Of a stretch of DNA of 7,527 bases, positions 6,461-7,527 are shown one piece after another. Each line of letters opens with the position of its first letter. Positions within the stretch are counted from its first letter, which is position 1. Source of the DNA: Deltaproteobacteria bacterium (GTDB taxonomy: Bacteria; Desulfobacterota; Desulfobacteria; Desulfobacterales; C00003060); NCBI GenBank assembly GCA_019309245.1, contig JAFDGP010000121.1:1-7527 (forward strand), written 5' to 3'. The notes beneath the pieces were generated by a model that was given only the letters and a program-made list of their open reading frames with translations, was not told the DNA's origin and made no database searches. A program made the position numbers and the translations under genes.

Positions 6461-7162
6461 ATGATGCGTATTCCCTTTTTTTCAGCGTTTGTGATGTCCC
6501 CATTTGAGGGCCTTTTGGAGCATGCGGAAAAGGTTAAGGAGTGTGGATGGGCCTTTCAGCAGGCTATTGAGTGCCATGCCACTGAGAAATGCAAGGCCTT
6601 CGACGAATACCGGCAGGAGGTCATCAAGCTGGAAAGCGAGGCCGATGTCATCAAACGCAGGATCCGGGGCCACTTGCCGGCCAGGGTGAAGTTGCCCGTA
6701 GATCCTTTTCAACTGTTCATGTATTTAAGAGAACAAGATGCCGTGCTGGATTCCGTGGAAGAGGCCCTGGATTGGCTCTCGTATCGACGCAGTTCGGGCA
6801 TCCAACAAAAGGAATTAAAGGAGGGTCTGTTCCGCCTGGTGGACGCGGTTGTGGAACCCATTGAAGAGCTCAGCCGGATGGTGGCGGAGGCAAAGGCCTA
6901 CTTTGAGACCTATTCTGAAAAGCAACGAAAGGTCGTCAAGGATATCATTCATAACCTGCGCAAAAGAGAACATGAGGCAGATATCCTCGAAGACGAATTG
7001 AAATACAATACCTTCAGCATGGAAAAGGATCCCGTGACCATCTTACACATCGTAAAACTCGCTGAAATCATCGGCTCCGTGGCCGATCACGCGGAAAATG
7101 CCGGCGACATGATGCGGGCCATGATTGCACGAAAGAAAAGGTCCTTTTTCGGCAGATCGTAA
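6461..7162 (+). CDS. DUF47 (PhoU-like) phosphate transport regulator, Pit accessory protein
   Basis: A 233-residue soluble helical protein of the DUF47 / TIGR00153 family, distant relatives of PhoU. These are commonly encoded beside PiT permeases and thought to modulate or support Pit transport. The usual acidic metal-site motifs of PhoU-like folds are present: LESEAD (57-62), REQDAVLDSVEEALDW (90-105), KREHEADILEDEL (168-180) and AEIIGSVADHAENAGDMM (201-218). The opening IPFFSAFVMSPFEGLLEHAEKVKEC is typical of the family as I remember it. Length is normal. Two starts, ATG 6461 and ATG 6464, differ by one Met, and ribosome spacing favours 6464. It lies 12 bp after the transporter, so the two form an operon. 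With the PhoU-like tail of the permease, the locus codes for two PhoU-type units. Confidence 0.93.
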   Translation: MMRIPFFSAFVMSPFEGLLEHAEKVKECGWAFQQAIECHATEKCKAFDEYRQEVIKLESEADVIKRRIRGHLPARVKLPVDPFQLFMYLREQDAVLDSVEEALDWLSYRRSSGIQQKELKEGLFRLVDAVVEPIEELSRMVAEAKAYFETYSEKQRKVVKDIIHNLRKREHEADILEDELKYNTFSMEKDPVTILHIVKLAEIIGSVADHAENAGDMMRAMIARKKRSFFGRS

Positions 7163-7232
7163 CCGTGTCAAGCCTACCCTCGAATCCTCAGTGGTTTACC
7201 CTTTCCGTCTTTGTTGCACGAATACCTCGCAA

Positions 7233-7250
7233 CCGTAACAAAACTGTGAC
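7233..7250 (+). promoter_or_regulatory. Pho-box-like direct repeat (candidate PhoB site)
   Basis: CCGTAAC, AAAA, CTGTGAC: two 7-bp units in the same orientation with a 4-bp A-tract between them, so an 11-bp period. This is the known architecture of PhoB sites (CTGTCAT-N4-CTGTCAT in E. coli). The second unit matches five of seven bases and the first four of seven. TACCCT (7262-7267; consensus TATAAT positions 1, 2 and 6) lies 11 bp after the site, near where a PhoB-dependent -10 box would be. It is 70 bp after the stop of a phosphate operon and would drive a gene beyond the right edge. Confidence 0.4.
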
Positions 7251-7274
7251 AATCGGTGCATACCCTGGCTTTGC

Positions 7275-7314
7275 GGCTCACCGATTCGGGTGGCCTCCCG
7301 CGTGCGCGGGGGCC
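7275..7314 (+). other. Two mutually exclusive GC-rich hairpins
   Basis: Hairpin A pairs GGC-(T)-CACC (7275-7282) with GGTGGCC (7289-7295). Hairpin B pairs GGCC-(T)-CCCGC (7292-7301) with GCGGGGGCC (7306-7314) around a GTGC loop. Both need bases 7292-7295, so only one can form at a time. No T-run follows either on the + strand. Confidence 0.45.
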
Positions 7315-7326
7315 CCAGATCCACCG

Positions 7327-7447
7327 CCAAAAAAACGAAGATGGGATCCTTTTCACGCGATTGCAGTGTGTTAACCGAAAAGTGCTGGTTGAAACCTTTC
7401 ACCTGGCTTGAGTGTAGGCAGATCCATTTTTATCTTCGTTTTTTTGG
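7327..7447. repeat. 121-bp unit bounded by a perfect 16-bp inverted repeat
   Basis: CCAAAAAAACGAAGAT (7327-7342) returns as its exact reverse complement at 7432-7447; one more G-C pair (7326/7448) extends it to 17 bp. After a short internal loop, GGATC (7344-7348) can pair with GATCC (7421-7425). A central stem of TTAACC (7371-7376) with GGTTGA (7387-7392) is also possible. There is no clear target-site duplication outside the repeat. It could be a small non-autonomous element, a structured RNA, or a long terminator-like stem, because each arm carries seven A or T. Confidence 0.6.
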
Positions 7448-7479
7448 CCCTTCGGGGATGCCGATTTTACCGGATCTGC
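7418..7479. repeat. Inverted repeat GCAGATCC / GGATCTGC
   Basis: GCAGATCC (7418-7425) and GGATCTGC (7472-7479) are perfect reverse complements, extendable to 10 bp with one G-U and one A-T pair. The enclosed stretch includes the right arm of the 16-bp repeat and a small CCC-TTCG-GGG hairpin (7448-7457, a UUCG-type tetraloop). This fold competes with the 16-bp repeat fold because it uses the same GATCC bases. Confidence 0.4.
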
Positions 7480-7485
7480 TTTGTT

Positions 7486-7526
7486 GGTGGGCGCTTGAAG
7501 TACACAAGTACGTCGGCGCGCCCACC
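7486..7526. repeat. Near-perfect hairpin at the window edge
   Basis: GGTGGGCGC (7486-7494) pairs perfectly with GCGCCCACC (7518-7526). Inside, two G-U pairs, then GA/TC, one mismatch and GTAC/GTAC continue the stem to an ACAA loop (7504-7507), with C7517 bulged. A stable 41-nt hairpin, it could be a REP-like repeat, a terminator (the bases after it are not visible) or the end of a larger element. Confidence 0.5.
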
Positions 7527-7527
7527 G

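Larger units (their letters stand above)
7163..7527. other. Non-coding, structure-rich region at the right edge
   Basis: No gene is supported here; open frames of 60-70 codons on both strands have no recognisable protein and no good ribosome binding site. The stretch contains a Pho-box-like repeat, two overlapping GC hairpins, a 121-bp unit bounded by a 16-bp perfect inverted repeat, and a strong hairpin reaching the window end, all listed separately. No simple hairpin plus T-run terminator directly follows the DUF47 stop. Confidence 0.7.

Noticed and set aside
7170..7200. tRNA-like T-loop (CTCGAATCC)
   Set aside because: No matching T-stem and no acceptor or anticodon arm at the right distance.
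7174..7402. Small frames of 60-69 codons on both strands after the DUF47 gene
   Set aside because: They cross the hairpins and inverted repeat, have no ribosome site and no recognisable sequence.
7327..7447. Insertion sequence with terminal repeats
   Set aside because: Only 121 bp with no transposase and no target-site duplication. It is reported as an inverted-repeat unit instead.

Overview
The window looks like the chromosome of a Gram-negative, moderately GC-rich bacterium. My best guess is a deltaproteobacterium / Desulfobacterota relative, possibly of the Desulfobacterales. The guess rests on three things: separate alpha and beta subunits of glycyl-tRNA synthetase, the general look of the proteins, and a large PiT-type phosphate transporter beside a DUF47 protein. 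It comes from memory of these families, not from a search.

Left part (1-2683): the 3' part of glyQ (N-terminus outside the window) is followed by complete glyS on the + strand. Together they encode the alpha2beta2 glycyl-tRNA synthetase. Middle (2695-3923): a Nudix hydrolase of the ADP-ribose pyrophosphatase type lies on the - strand, tail to tail with glyS and only 11 bp away. It is divergent from a YkgJ-like cysteine-cluster protein on the + strand. The 119-bp divergent spacer holds a perfect 20-bp palindrome.

Right part (3924-7162): after a 281-bp spacer comes a probable phosphate operon. A 747-residue PiT permease with a PhoU-like cytoplasmic tail is followed 12 bp later, behind a strong ribosome binding site, by a stand-alone DUF47 (PhoU-like) protein. 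The transporter would move phosphate across the inner membrane, and the PhoU-like tail and DUF47 protein would control or assist it.

The last 365 bp (7163-7527) hold no gene I can support but are rich in structure. They contain a Pho-box-like direct repeat, two mutually exclusive GC-rich hairpins, a perfect 16-bp inverted repeat bounding 121 bp, and a near-perfect hairpin ending at the window edge. This non-coding stretch and the palindrome in the Nudix/YkgJ spacer are the least ordinary parts. No phage genes, transposase, CRISPR array, rRNA or tRNA were found. Apart from its regulatory regions, the window is mostly ordinary housekeeping and transport DNA.
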